Assembly (NCBI GenBank): GCA_963834685.1
Contig: CAWICW010000011.1
Coordinates: forward strand, 27,519 to 91,518
Length of the DNA: 64,000 nucleotides
Direction: 5' to 3'
Source: Palsa-504 sp963834685
GTDB taxonomy: Bacteria; Actinomycetota; Actinomycetes; Streptosporangiales; Streptosporangiaceae
The notes below the pieces were generated by a model. It did no database searches, was not told the DNA's origin, and saw only the letters and a program-made list of their open reading frames with translations. The position numbers and the translations under genes were made by a program. Positions 8,908 to 16,400 of this stretch are shown piece by piece (position 1 is the stretch's first letter; each line of letters opens with the position of its first letter).

Positions 8908-9836
8908 CCCAGCCTGCCGCGCCTATCCCGCAGGACCAGGTCCCCACCGGTGCGGACGGGATGATCGTCTGTGACCGGCTGGTCCGGATCTACTCCGGCA
9001 AGGGCATCGAAGTACAGGCTCTGCAAGGGCTGGATCTGCTGATCGCCGAGGGAGAGCTGACCGCGCTGATCGGCGCGGCGGGCAGCGGCAAATCCACGCT
9101 GATGAACATCCTGGCCGGGCTGGACACGCCGACGGCGGGGTCGGTATGGGTGGCTGGCCGCAACCTGGGCGCGATGACCGCCCAAGAGCGGCTGTCCTAC
9201 CGGCGGAAAGTCGCCGGCTTCATCTGGCAGCAGACGTCGCGGAACCTGCTGCCCTACATGACCGCCCGGCAGAACGTGCTACTGCCGATGCGGCTGAGCG
9301 CGCTCGGCCGCCGCGAGCAGCGGCAGCGCGCCGGTCTCCTGCTCGACACCCTCGGCATAGCGCACTGCGCCGACCGGACCCCGGACCGCATGTCCGGCGG
9401 TGAGCAGCAGCGCGCCGCCATCGCCACGGCGCTCGCGAACCAGCCGAAGGTGCTGCTAGCCGACGAGCCCACCGGCGAGCTGGACTCCTCGACCGCCCGG
9501 GACGTGTTCACCGCCCTGCAGACCGCCAACACCGAGCTCGGTGCCACGGTGCTGGTGGTCACCCACGACCCGGCCGTGTCGTCGCAGGTTCGCCGGACGA
9601 TCGCGATCAGGGACGGCAAGACGAGCAGCGAGACGATACGGCACGCGGCCACCGACGAACGGGGCGAGACCACAGTGCACGCACGCGAGTACGCCACGCT
9701 GGACCGCGCGGGCCGGATTCAGCTCCCGCGCGAGATGACCAGGCGCCTCGGAATGCGGAAGCGGGTCGAACTGCAAGAGGAGCCCGACCACATCGGCGTC
9801 TGGCCGGACCAGGCCGCCGATCAGGAACAAGAGTAA
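8904..9836 (+). CDS. ABC transporter ATPase with C-terminal AbrB-like extension
   Basis: 310 residues. The ABC core is complete: Walker A GAAGSGKST, signature MSGGEQQR, Walker B VLLADEPT, H-loop VVTHDP. After residue 250 a tail follows, with LDRAGRIQLPREMTRRLGM and RVELQEEPDHIGVWP, which resembles the SpoVT/AbrB swapped-hairpin fold, a DNA-binding or oligomerising module. Similar tails occur on some actinobacterial ABC ATPases as I recall them, so the fusion is not unique; its role (regulation or dimerisation) is unproven. The start overlaps the permease stop as ATGA and has the strong RBS GAAGGAGG. It is the last gene of the operon. Confidence 0.88.
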   Translation: MTQPAAPIPQDQVPTGADGMIVCDRLVRIYSGKGIEVQALQGLDLLIAEGELTALIGAAGSGKSTLMNILAGLDTPTAGSVWVAGRNLGAMTAQERLSYRRKVAGFIWQQTSRNLLPYMTARQNVLLPMRLSALGRREQRQRAGLLLDTLGIAHCADRTPDRMSGGEQQRAAIATALANQPKVLLADEPTGELDSSTARDVFTALQTANTELGATVLVVTHDPAVSSQVRRTIAIRDGKTSSETIRHAATDERGETTVHAREYATLDRAGRIQLPREMTRRLGMRKRVELQEEPDHIGVWPDQAADQEQE

Positions 9837-9939
9837 CCGCCGCACACTGCACCGGCCTCTACACCGAGCTGGCCGCGAGGTGTCTGCCTAGTCACCGTAA
9901 CCATGCTCGCCAGCCTTCTCCGGACCCGAAAGGATCGCC

Positions 9940-10308
9940 ATGCCAGCTTCGGTTGGGTACCTCGTCATCGACACCACGGATGCGCAGCGGCTGGCTCCGT
10001 TCTGGTGCGCGCTGCTGGATGTGACGGTGGACACCACCATCGGGGAAGGCCAGTTTGTCGTGCTGTCCCGGACCAAGGACGGCCTCACCGTCGGCTTCCA
10101 GCAGGTGCCCGACGCCAAGTCCGGCAAGAACCGGCTGCACCCCGACCTGATCGTCGACGATCTCGACGCTGCCACCGCCGAGATCGAGGCGCTCGGCGGA
10201 CACTGGCTCGAGCCCGGCCACACCCGCGAACTTGAGGGCTTCCGGTGGCGTCTCATGGCCGACCCCGAGGGCAACGAGTTCGACATCGACGTCCTGCCGC
10301 CCACGTGA
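9940..10308 (+). CDS. VOC (glyoxalase/bleomycin-resistance) family protein
   Basis: 122 residues matching one vicinal-oxygen-chelate domain: N-terminal VGYLVIDTTDAQRLAPFW, central HPDLIVDDLDAATAEIEALGG, and the C-terminal DPEGNEFDIDV that carries the metal-ligand Glu in catalytic members. Such single-domain proteins act as small dimeric lyases, dioxygenases or binding proteins; the substrate cannot be deduced. The ATG has AAAGGA six bases upstream. It stands alone. A hairpin follows its stop at 10322-10342. Confidence 0.85.
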   Translation: MPASVGYLVIDTTDAQRLAPFWCALLDVTVDTTIGEGQFVVLSRTKDGLTVGFQQVPDAKSGKNRLHPDLIVDDLDAATAEIEALGGHWLEPGHTRELEGFRWRLMADPEGNEFDIDVLPPT

Positions 10309-10321
10309 AGCCCATCCGCTC

Positions 10322-10342
10322 GAGCGGCAGCTCCTGCCGTTC
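10322..10342 (+). terminator. Hairpin after VOC gene
   Basis: Arms GAGCGGCAG and CTGCCGTTC pair with one G-T wobble around a three-base loop, 13 bases after the VOC stop. There is no T-run, so function as a terminator is only plausible. Confidence 0.35.
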
Positions 10343-10446
10343 GTGATCGGGCGCCTGTTCCACACCGCCGGAGCCTGACCGGCAGATGCTTCGCGGCTGA
10401 TTGGCGTGCCAAATTGACGTGGGCGGCGGAAAGACCGGCCGTTCGG

Positions 10447-11058
10447 GGCCGTCAGCGGCGTCAGGCGGATCGTCGCGGCTCCGGCGGTGGTCAACTCGGC
10501 CAGCGCCTGGCGGATCTGCGGCGCTCCCTGGTTCGGCCGGACCGCGATCAGCCATGCGACCGGCAGTGACGCCAGCCACTGCGTCAGCGTGCGCGAGGCG
10601 AAACCGCATCCGGCGTCCGCCCACTGCACGTCATCGAGGCACACCAGCAGCGGCTGCCGAAGCGCTGCCCGTTCCATCAGGGTCTGCACATCCTGCAGAA
10701 GCCAGAACGGCTCCTCGCGGGAGCTGTCGCGCGAGCCGAGCGCGTTCCGTTCGATCAATGATTCGGCGCCACCGAACAGCGCCTCCATCAGCACGGCCAG
10801 TTCGACGGAGCTGTGGCCTGGCTCCGCGGCACCGAGCCCGGTTCGGAACGAGAGCGCACGGGCGGTCGCCCGTGCCGAGGCCAGCAGCCTCGTCTTGCCC
10901 AGACCCGCAGCACCCTCAATGACCGCGACGCCGCCCACCCCGGCCCGGACGCGTTCCAGAAAACCGGTGATCATATGCAACTGCTCGTCGCGGCCCCGGA
11001 TCGGGGATGCGCTCACGGTTGGGTCGCCAGCGCGGGAACCATGAGGAGTGGAGGTCAT
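10447..11058 (-). pseudogene. Truncated LAL-type AAA/LuxR regulator, N-terminal remnant
   Basis: From an ATG at 11058 (RBS GAGGGAG upstream) the frame encodes the start of a large ATP-binding LuxR regulator: Walker A EGAAGLGKTRLL, Walker B LLVCLDDVQWAD, and RLTPLTAP typical of the end of the AAA core. Full proteins of this type run 850-1000 residues and end in a LuxR helix-turn-helix. Here similarity stops after about 200 residues near 10447; the frame then continues only as antisense of the VOC gene. The helical arm and DNA-binding domain are absent, so the gene is a deletion remnant. Confidence 0.7.
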
Positions 11059-11506
11059 CGCGAGCTCCCTCGTCGCTGCGCTCCGAGGGTTGCGTGCACC
11101 GACGCATAACGAACATATTCGTGGCACGAGTCGTCCTGCGAGCCCAGAAGCGCCGGAATCATTTGCAGACCGTCCGGATTCCGCACCCGGCGGGGATGTT
11201 CTCTCGACGCTTCTGCGCACGGTTCACCTCGCCGGGCACGACGTCACGGAAACTGCCGCGGACCCACCGACGAGATGGGTACAGCGCGACGACATGGGCG
11301 CTGTCCACCTTGTCGAGGGAGGCGAAGCCAGCAGCACGGTCATCCATGACCCCAGTTGCCAACCAGTGCTCCTCGGTTAGGGTAATTATCTAGGTTTAGA
11401 TTGTCGTCTCGGATTGTTTGCGGATCGGCCGGACCGATACCATCGGTCCGGCCGAGCCCGGCCATCGGGTGGAGGCCGGCCAGCACTCGCCCGCCAGAGG
11501 AAGAGC
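11059..11506. other. Gap of about 450 bases upstream of glutaminase
   Basis: No ORF here has recognisable content. It contains an A/T-rich stretch at about 11380-11405 that could hold a promoter, and the perfect palindrome described separately at 11427-11453. Confidence 0.4.
11427..11453. promoter_or_regulatory. Perfect 12-bp palindrome upstream of glutaminase
   Basis: GGCCGGACCGAT, three bases, then ATCGGTCCGGCC. It ends 53 bases before the glutaminase ATG. It could be a repressor operator or a 5'-UTR hairpin; a terminator is less likely because no gene ends just upstream on the plus strand. Confidence 0.5.
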
Positions 11507-12511
11507 ATGGACAACGATCCCCTGCCCGGCGACCACTCTGAGACCGAACGAATATCGACCGGGGAGCTCCCGCCCGATACTGACGTGCGAGCCCTCATCT
11601 CCGCCGGCTACGAGCGCTATCGCCATCTCGACGAGGGGGCCGTCGCCGACTATATTCCTGCCCTGGCGGCGGCGTCGCCCGGTGCCTTCGGCGTGTGTGT
11701 TGCCGGGGTTCGTGGGGGGCTCTTCTCGGTTGGCGACGCTGACCAGGAGTTCGCCATCGAGAGCATCTCCAAGCTTTTTGTCTTCGCGCTGGTTTGTCAC
11801 ACCTTCGGGCATGAGGAGGCGCGCCGGAAACTAGGCGTCAACAGCACCGGCCTGCCTTTCAACTCGGTGATGGCCATCGAGCTCAACGCCGATCGCACGA
11901 TGAACCCGTTGGTCAATGCCGGTGCCATGGCCACCACCAGCCTGGTGCCGGGCACGACTGCTGACGAGAAATTCGAGAATATCGTCGCCGCGATGTCGCG
12001 ATTCGCCGGGCGGCGACTGGTGATGGACGATGACGTGTACGAATCCGAGGCGGCGACCAACGACCGTAACCGGGGCATGGCCCACCTCCTCGACGGCTAT
12101 GGCCGCATGTACTGCGACCCCGATCTCGCCACCGACGTCTACACCCGCCAGTGTTCTGTGCGGGTCACCGCGCGGGACCTTGCCGTGATGGGAGCCACAC
12201 TGGCCAATGGCGGAGTGAATCCGGTAACCGGCGAGCAAGCCATCGAAAGCCGCTACTGCAAGCGAGTGCTGGCCGTGCTGGCCACGGCCGGCCTCTACGA
12301 GCATTCTGGCCAGTGGCTTTACGACGTGGGTCTCCCCGGTAAAAGCGGAGTCGCCGGAGGCATCGTGACCGTGTCGCCGGGCAAGGGGGGCCTCGGCACA
12401 TTCTCCCCGCCGCTCGATGCGGCAGGCAACAGCGTGCGAGGGCAACGCATGACCAGGTACCTTTCAGAAGCGCTGGGGCTCAACCTGTTTGCCTCGGCTC
12501 CTACTGCCTGA
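11507..12511 (+). CDS. glsA: Glutaminase
   Basis: 334 residues, the usual length for serine-dependent glutaminase A, which hydrolyses glutamine to glutamate and ammonia in the cytosol. Visible family marks are the Ser-x-x-Lys catalytic motif ESISKLF (Ser86, Lys89), NPLVNAGAM, the ESEAATNDRNRGMAHLL region, YTRQCSV and LPGKSGVAGGI. ATG 11507 is preferred because it has AGAGGAAGAG just upstream; the longer frame to 11414 adds 31 unrelated residues and would swallow the palindrome at 11427-11453. The gene stands alone. Confidence 0.93.
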   Translation: MDNDPLPGDHSETERISTGELPPDTDVRALISAGYERYRHLDEGAVADYIPALAAASPGAFGVCVAGVRGGLFSVGDADQEFAIESISKLFVFALVCHTFGHEEARRKLGVNSTGLPFNSVMAIELNADRTMNPLVNAGAMATTSLVPGTTADEKFENIVAAMSRFAGRRLVMDDDVYESEAATNDRNRGMAHLLDGYGRMYCDPDLATDVYTRQCSVRVTARDLAVMGATLANGGVNPVTGEQAIESRYCKRVLAVLATAGLYEHSGQWLYDVGLPGKSGVAGGIVTVSPGKGGLGTFSPPLDAAGNSVRGQRMTRYLSEALGLNLFASAPTA

Positions 12512-12586
12512 GACCGCCGCCTAAGATCAGCCTGAGACTCTGGCCCGAGCGACGAGCTGCCGCGACCCCGCCCATTCGCGCTCCAG

Positions 12587-13096
12587 TCAACTGATCAAGC
12601 CCTGGCCTGCCCTGGCGGTCGCTAAGTCAATGATGGGAATAGCCGATTGTGTAGCCCCGCCCGCGCTGACGCAATCGATGCGGTGGCCGCGAGCCGGGAC
12701 AGTTGCCGACGGGAAGATCGGTCCGGGCAGCCCCGGCTGGCCGGTGATCGCTGCCCGGACCGTGGGAAAGACATCGAGGTGCTGGTTCATGCCGGTGGCT
12801 GACAGGACCCGGGCTACCTCGGGTGATGGTGCGGCCAGGCGCAGGGATCCGCCGAGCAGCCGGGCGCGGCGGCCGCTGCCCACCAGGACGGCCAGGCCGC
12901 TGGCGTCCGCATGCTCTACCGCGGACAGGTCCAGGATCAGGTGGCTGGCGGCGCGGAGCAGGCTGAAGAGCTGCTCGCGCAGGGCCGGAGCTGACGCGAT
13001 GCCGAGTTCCCCGCCGAGCGCCGCGATGACGTAGCCGCCGCGGTCTGTCCGAGAGGTAAGACTGAGGCTGGCTTCATGAGCCGCGGAGTGCGTCAC
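12587..13096 (-). CDS. STAS-domain protein (anti-sigma factor antagonist-like)
   Basis: About 169 residues from GTG 13096, which has GGAAG upstream. Residues about 10-115 are a STAS fold: YVIAALGGELGIASAPALREQL, then LILDLSAVEHADASGLAVLV, with the SpoIIAA-type D-A-S-G phosphoacceptor serine present, and RLAAPSPEVARVLSATGM. Such proteins bind anti-sigma kinases and release sigma factors in a partner-switch cascade. About 50 Pro/Ala/Gly-rich residues follow the domain and are not recognised. The frame is open upstream of 13096 but that part has no domain. No kinase partner is adjacent. Confidence 0.75.
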   Translation of the reverse strand: MTHSAAHEASLSLTSRTDRGGYVIAALGGELGIASAPALREQLFSLLRAASHLILDLSAVEHADASGLAVLVGSGRRARLLGGSLRLAAPSPEVARVLSATGMNQHLDVFPTVRAAITGQPGLPGPIFPSATVPARGHRIDCVSAGGATQSAIPIIDLATARAGQGLIS

Positions 13097-13445
13097 GGCG
13101 CTTCCGATCACGTGAGCGGGGATAGGCCGAGTGACGCACGGCAACCCATGACGGCTGCGGGCCGCCCGCACGCGGGCCGGGACTACGCATGACAGGTGCA
13201 GCAATCGTGATGACCGCGCCGATGCCCATGAACTCCTCCGGTAGCCCCGGGAAGCTGGCCGCTGGTGGCGGCTGGCTCCGGTACCTGACGCTAGACTATA
13301 CCCGCATAAAGAAACTAGCAAATATTTTCCGGAATCTGGTATCCTGTCAGGGTGGCGCGTTGGACCTTCCTGACTCGGCCCGAACGCCAGCGTGACGGCT
13401 TCGTAGTCACGACGCCTGATAACAGGCAAAAGAAGGGCGGCCGGG
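13097..13445. other. Gap with A/T-rich promoter-like patch
   Basis: No gene is supported here. An unusually A/T-rich stretch (13293-13345, including aaatattttcc) stands out from the surrounding 70% GC and may contain the promoter of the 13446 gene. Confidence 0.4.
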
Positions 13446-13784
13446 ATGACCGGCGACGAGAACGACCTGCTCACCTTGTTCCGTGAACTGAACACCGAGA
13501 ACCGCGCGCGGCTGCTGGATTCGGCCAGGCTCTACGCGTACCTGGAGCCGGTTCGCGCTCGGGCGGAGTTCTTCAGGCAGGCTGAGCGGGAAGCCGCTGA
13601 GCTGACCCGTGACCCCCGGCAGTGCGGCGAGTGGGTCTCCGACGACGCCTACGGGCGCAACGCGCGGTACTGCTCCCGGAAGGCCACCCGCGACGACGGG
13701 TACTGCACCCAGCATCATGACCGGCTGGAGCGGTGGCCAGGGCTCAAGGCGGAAAGGGAAGCCGGAGCCAGCGGCTGCCAGTGA
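13446..13784 (+). CDS. Small protein with Cys/His cluster, unknown
   Basis: 112 residues, ATG preceded by AGAAGGGCGG. The N-terminal half is helical and charged. The second half has Cys79, then CSRKATRDDGYCTQHHDRLERW, a Cys-x(10)-Cys-x2-His-His pattern that resembles the short zinc-knuckle-like motif seen in many small actinobacterial and phage proteins. I do not recognise the full protein and infer no function. A short GTG ORF follows on the same strand. The location beside an IS630 relic fits accessory DNA. Confidence 0.65.
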   Translation: MTGDENDLLTLFRELNTENRARLLDSARLYAYLEPVRARAEFFRQAEREAAELTRDPRQCGEWVSDDAYGRNARYCSRKATRDDGYCTQHHDRLERWPGLKAEREAGASGCQ

Positions 13785-13817
13785 TTGAGCCAAAGCTGAC
13801 CGCGCGATGGAGTCAGC

Positions 13818-13955
13818 GTGACGACCGTTACCCCCGCACCTGACCAGAGCGACGGCGAGGACGAGCCCGGCCTGCCTCGGCCTGGCCTCGATTGGACGCC
13901 AGATGGGCAGTGGCTCCCGGGACAGCCGCCCGGCGCAACATGCGTGGCACCGTGA
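13818..13955 (+). CDS. Possible 45-residue ORF downstream of the Cys/His protein
   Basis: GTG start with GGAG at normal distance; the peptide contains RPGLDWTPDGQWLPGQPPG, rich in Asp, Pro and Trp, and ends just before the IS630 relic. Codon use looks coding but I know no homologue. It may be a real small gene or the start of a gene cut by the insertion. Confidence 0.3.
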   Translation: MTTVTPAPDQSDGEDEPGLPRPGLDWTPDGQWLPGQPPGATCVAP

Positions 13956-14005
13956 TCTCCATAGATCGGTTATGGCTTTTGTCTAACGACCTTCAATAGC
14001 GGGGG

Positions 14006-14233
14006 TTACCAGGTCTGGTCATCCGTCCCCTCTCCCTCTTCCCGTCTGCGTATTGCGTTCACGAGCTTGCGCCAGCCTTTTGCGATCTGCTGCCCCTTCC
14101 AAGCTTGCGCTTCCACCATCCCCGCCGCCGCCTGTCGGAGACGTGTTGGCGTCTCGGCCGCAGGGGCGGGCGCCTCAGCCTGACTCTCGTGCTCCCGATC
14201 GGGGTCGTCCTCGGCCGTGGTCAGCGGGTACAT
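14006..14233 (-). CDS. Small hypothetical protein inside the IS630 relic
   Basis: 75 residues from ATG 14233 with an excellent RBS (GAGGAGGAAG). Acidic N-terminal half, then MVEAQAWKGQQIAKGWRKLVNAIRRREE, a likely amphipathic basic helix. Not recognised. The TAA stop lies within the left terminal repeat, so the ORF fits the element exactly and may be a passenger gene rather than transposase debris. Confidence 0.5.
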   Translation of the reverse strand: MYPLTTAEDDPDREHESQAEAPAPAAETPTRLRQAAAGMVEAQAWKGQQIAKGWRKLVNAIRRREEGEGTDDQTW

Positions 14234-14551
14234 AACTTCCTCCTCGGCGGCGGGCCTCCTGTGCCCGCCACCCTTAAGGTTCGCCGTAAGGCACACCTCA
14301 CCGCATCGGCCGAATGCCTTATCTCCGCCGCGCCACGGGCCTTAGGCGCGTTATGTAGGTTGATGTGCCTGTTCACATCGGGTTGCTGAGCTCGGTCAGC
14401 AGCAGGGTGTGGGCAGCGAGGACGGCAACGGTCCTAGTCAGAGGCGCGTAGTTGGTGGGTCGCCGTCTCTCTGAACCGTCGGCTCTCGCGCGGGGCGCTG
14501 CCCCGCACGTCCGCCCGGATTGCCGCTCCCGGCTGATCTACCGCACGCACC
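14234..14551. other. Non-coding interior of the IS630 relic
   Basis: No gene supported. This stretch is the upstream region of the small passenger ORF plus degenerate transposase sequence in which no continuous DDE frame can be followed. Confidence 0.4.
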
Positions 14552-14746
14552 GCGCACGCCAGCGAGCTGAACCCGGTGGAACCGGTCTGGTCGAACCTTA
14601 AGAGATCGCTGGCCAATCTCACCAAGCACGACATCGATGAGCTGACCGCATTGGTCAAGGCCAGGCTCCGGCGGATGCAGTACCAGCCCGGCTTGCTCGA
14701 GGGCTTCCTCGCCAAGCCCGGCCTCGACCCCGCGCCCCTTCAATAA
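14552..14746 (+). pseudogene. 3' end of an IS630-family transposase
   Basis: The frame reads SELNPVEPVWSNLKRSLANL followed by HDIDELTALVKARLRRMQYQPGLLEGFL and ends at TAA 14744-14746. NPVE-x-VWS is the third acidic motif of the IS630 DDE domain. The first two catalytic acids and the N-terminal DNA-binding part are missing, so no transposase activity is possible. Confidence 0.8.
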
Positions 14747-14765
14747 CCCTCACAATTGAAGATCG

Positions 14766-16172
14766 TTAGGTGTCGGTAAGGCCAGTCGGGAGGCTCGCCT
14801 GATTGCCGGGATCGGGGGCGGGCGGTGCCTCGTCGGGCGGGGGAGGCTTGATCCGCTGGAGGTAGACCTCGTAGGCGGCGAGCAGCACGCCGATGATGAG
14901 GAAGCTGACCCATGACACGCTCACGATCAGGAGCAGGATCCCGGCGACGACAGCGCCTGCCAGCTGGAGGCCAGCCGCATGCGAACCCATCCAGGTGACC
15001 GCCTGACCGTGGCGGCCGCCGCTCCTTGCTCCGGCGATGCTGCGCCCGGCCTGCTTCACCCAGGAGCGCATGGCCACTGCCCACCGGTACGGTCCGCACA
15101 GCACGGCGATGACCAGGACGACCAGGGCCACGGCCAGGACCCAGGCGGTGAGGACGAAGAATCCGTGCAGCAGATCACCGAGAACACTCAAGGCGACCTG
15201 GGGGTTGTGAGCAGCGTTGGCCAGCACGCTTTGCTCGTGGAGGACGCCGCGCCTCTCGATGATCATCAGCAGGGATACGCCCACCGCCAGCTGGAGCACG
15301 GTCCTGCGGCGGTTTACCGACAGCCACAAGCTGAGGGCGATCAGCACGATCGTAACCAGCGGCAGGATGAGGGTCAGCCCGTCGAAGTCCTTCACCAACT
15401 GTCGCACGGTGGCCAGGTCGCTGGACCGGACCAGGGTGATCTCGCCGAAGTTGCTGGGCAGCGGGACTCCCAGCGCCTGGGACAGCTTGTTTACTGCCTG
15501 CTGGGGCGGGTCGGCGCTGGTGATGGTGGGCAGCGTCACGGGCTTGCCCGCCAGGTCAGAGGCCAGGCCCGACACCTTCCCCAGAGCCTGGTTGATCAGG
15601 GGAACGGTGTTCAGGACGATGTAGCCGTCAGAGGTGGACAGAACCGGCGTCTTCTGGCCGTGCAACACCGCCACCAGCTGGCGGTGGGTGACGGTCAGCG
15701 CCGCGGTCCAGATGGCCTGGAACTGAGGGGACATCAGCACTTTCGCCAGCTCGCCGGCCACGTAGCCCTTGGTGGCGTTGGTGATGGGGACGGCCGCGAA
15801 ACTGGCCTTGGGAGGCAGGGCATCCCGCAGCCGGGCCTGGAGATTGAGCTCGGTAAACAGCTCGTCCGTGGCGCGTGCGGCCACGCCGGAGGCCACGACT
15901 GGATCCTGGAAGACGGGCCCGACCGTGCCGACGAACGTGCCGGTGTCGAGCAGGGTCCGGTGCGCCCATACCACCGTGGTGGACAGCAGCACCAGGAGGC
16001 AGGAAAGCGCGACCAGCAAGGCGACGATGCTTCTGCGGATACGACGCCGACGCGGCTTGATGATTCGTTCAGGCTCGCTCGGGGGAGCGTCGCCCCCGGC
16101 CTGGCTGCCGGCGAGATCTGCCCCAGTGGGAGCACCCTCTTCGCGAGGCTGGATCGAGGCTGTCATCAGCAT
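14766..16172 (-). CDS. Multi-pass membrane protein, unknown role
   Basis: 468 residues. A basic N-terminus (KPRRRRIRR) precedes a first membrane segment (SIVALLVALSCLLVLLSTTVVW), then an extracytoplasmic domain of about 170 residues with DTGTFVGTVGPVFQDPVVA, then about five segments from residue 265 on. This is a common actinobacterial membrane-protein layout without an assigned function. The stop TAA is formed by the TA target site plus the first base of the IS630 relic, so the original C-terminus was probably different. Two near ATGs (16172, 16166) are possible. A palindromic copy of the shared TCACCC motif lies about 90 bases upstream. Confidence 0.75.
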   Translation of the reverse strand: MLMTASIQPREEGAPTGADLAGSQAGGDAPPSEPERIIKPRRRRIRRSIVALLVALSCLLVLLSTTVVWAHRTLLDTGTFVGTVGPVFQDPVVASGVAARATDELFTELNLQARLRDALPPKASFAAVPITNATKGYVAGELAKVLMSPQFQAIWTAALTVTHRQLVAVLHGQKTPVLSTSDGYIVLNTVPLINQALGKVSGLASDLAGKPVTLPTITSADPPQQAVNKLSQALGVPLPSNFGEITLVRSSDLATVRQLVKDFDGLTLILPLVTIVLIALSLWLSVNRRRTVLQLAVGVSLLMIIERRGVLHEQSVLANAAHNPQVALSVLGDLLHGFFVLTAWVLAVALVVLVIAVLCGPYRWAVAMRSWVKQAGRSIAGARSGGRHGQAVTWMGSHAAGLQLAGAVVAGILLLIVSVSWVSFLIIGVLLAAYEVYLQRIKPPPPDEAPPAPDPGNQASLPTGLTDT

Positions 16173-16256
16173 TCCGTTCGTTGGCCCAAGCTGAGCTGCC
16201 GCGACGCGGAAATCTCGCGTGCCCTCTCCAACTTAGTTGGACGGTCGCCGCGGCAG

Positions 16257-16277
16257 CATCACCTTCCGGGGGTGATG
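16257..16277 (-). promoter_or_regulatory. Palindrome CATCACC-n7-GGTGATG, site 1 of a shared motif
   Basis: Perfect 7-bp arms, 85 bases upstream of the 16172 start. On the minus strand it reads TCACCCCCGGAAGG and aligns with TCACCCTCAGAAGG at 20149-20167. Confidence 0.45.
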
Positions 16278-16400
16278 TAGCACGCGGCAAAGCGGTATTT
16301 ATCGGACAATAAGGTTCGTGTCCCGAAACTGACCTATGCCTAAGCTTGGCTTCCGCCGCGGGCAGGGCTGGGACCACGGAATGTAGGTGGTAACCCGGAG

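Larger units (their letters stand above)
13986..14766 (+). mobile_element. IS630-family relic, 781 bp, with intact inverted ends
   Basis: The left end ACGACCTTCAATAGCGGGGG and the reverse complement of the right end ACGATCTTCAATTGTGAGGG match at most positions (terminal inverted repeat of about 24 bases). Each end is flanked by TA (13984-13985 and 14767-14768), the target duplication expected of IS630/Tc1 elements. Inside are only the last 65 codons of a DDE transposase and a separate small minus-strand ORF, so the element is non-autonomous. Its right end supplies the stop codon of the membrane protein gene at 14766. Confidence 0.75.

Noticed and set aside
9892..11220. Single 442-codon minus-strand gene across the VOC gene
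   Set aside because: Its first part is the truncated LAL gene; the last third is antisense of the VOC gene and has no domain.
13293..13345. A/T-rich patch as a replication origin or att site
   Set aside because: No iterons, DnaA boxes or integrase; a promoter is the simpler reading.
14262..14300. Iron-regulator (DtxR/IdeR-like) box near ttaaggttcgccgtaagg
   Set aside because: Too few matches to the TTAGGTTAGGCTAACCTAA consensus and no iron gene nearby.
14979..16280. Plus-strand frame of 433 codons
   Set aside because: It lies antisense to the membrane protein gene, is rich in Gly/Gln/His from reversed codons and has no domain.
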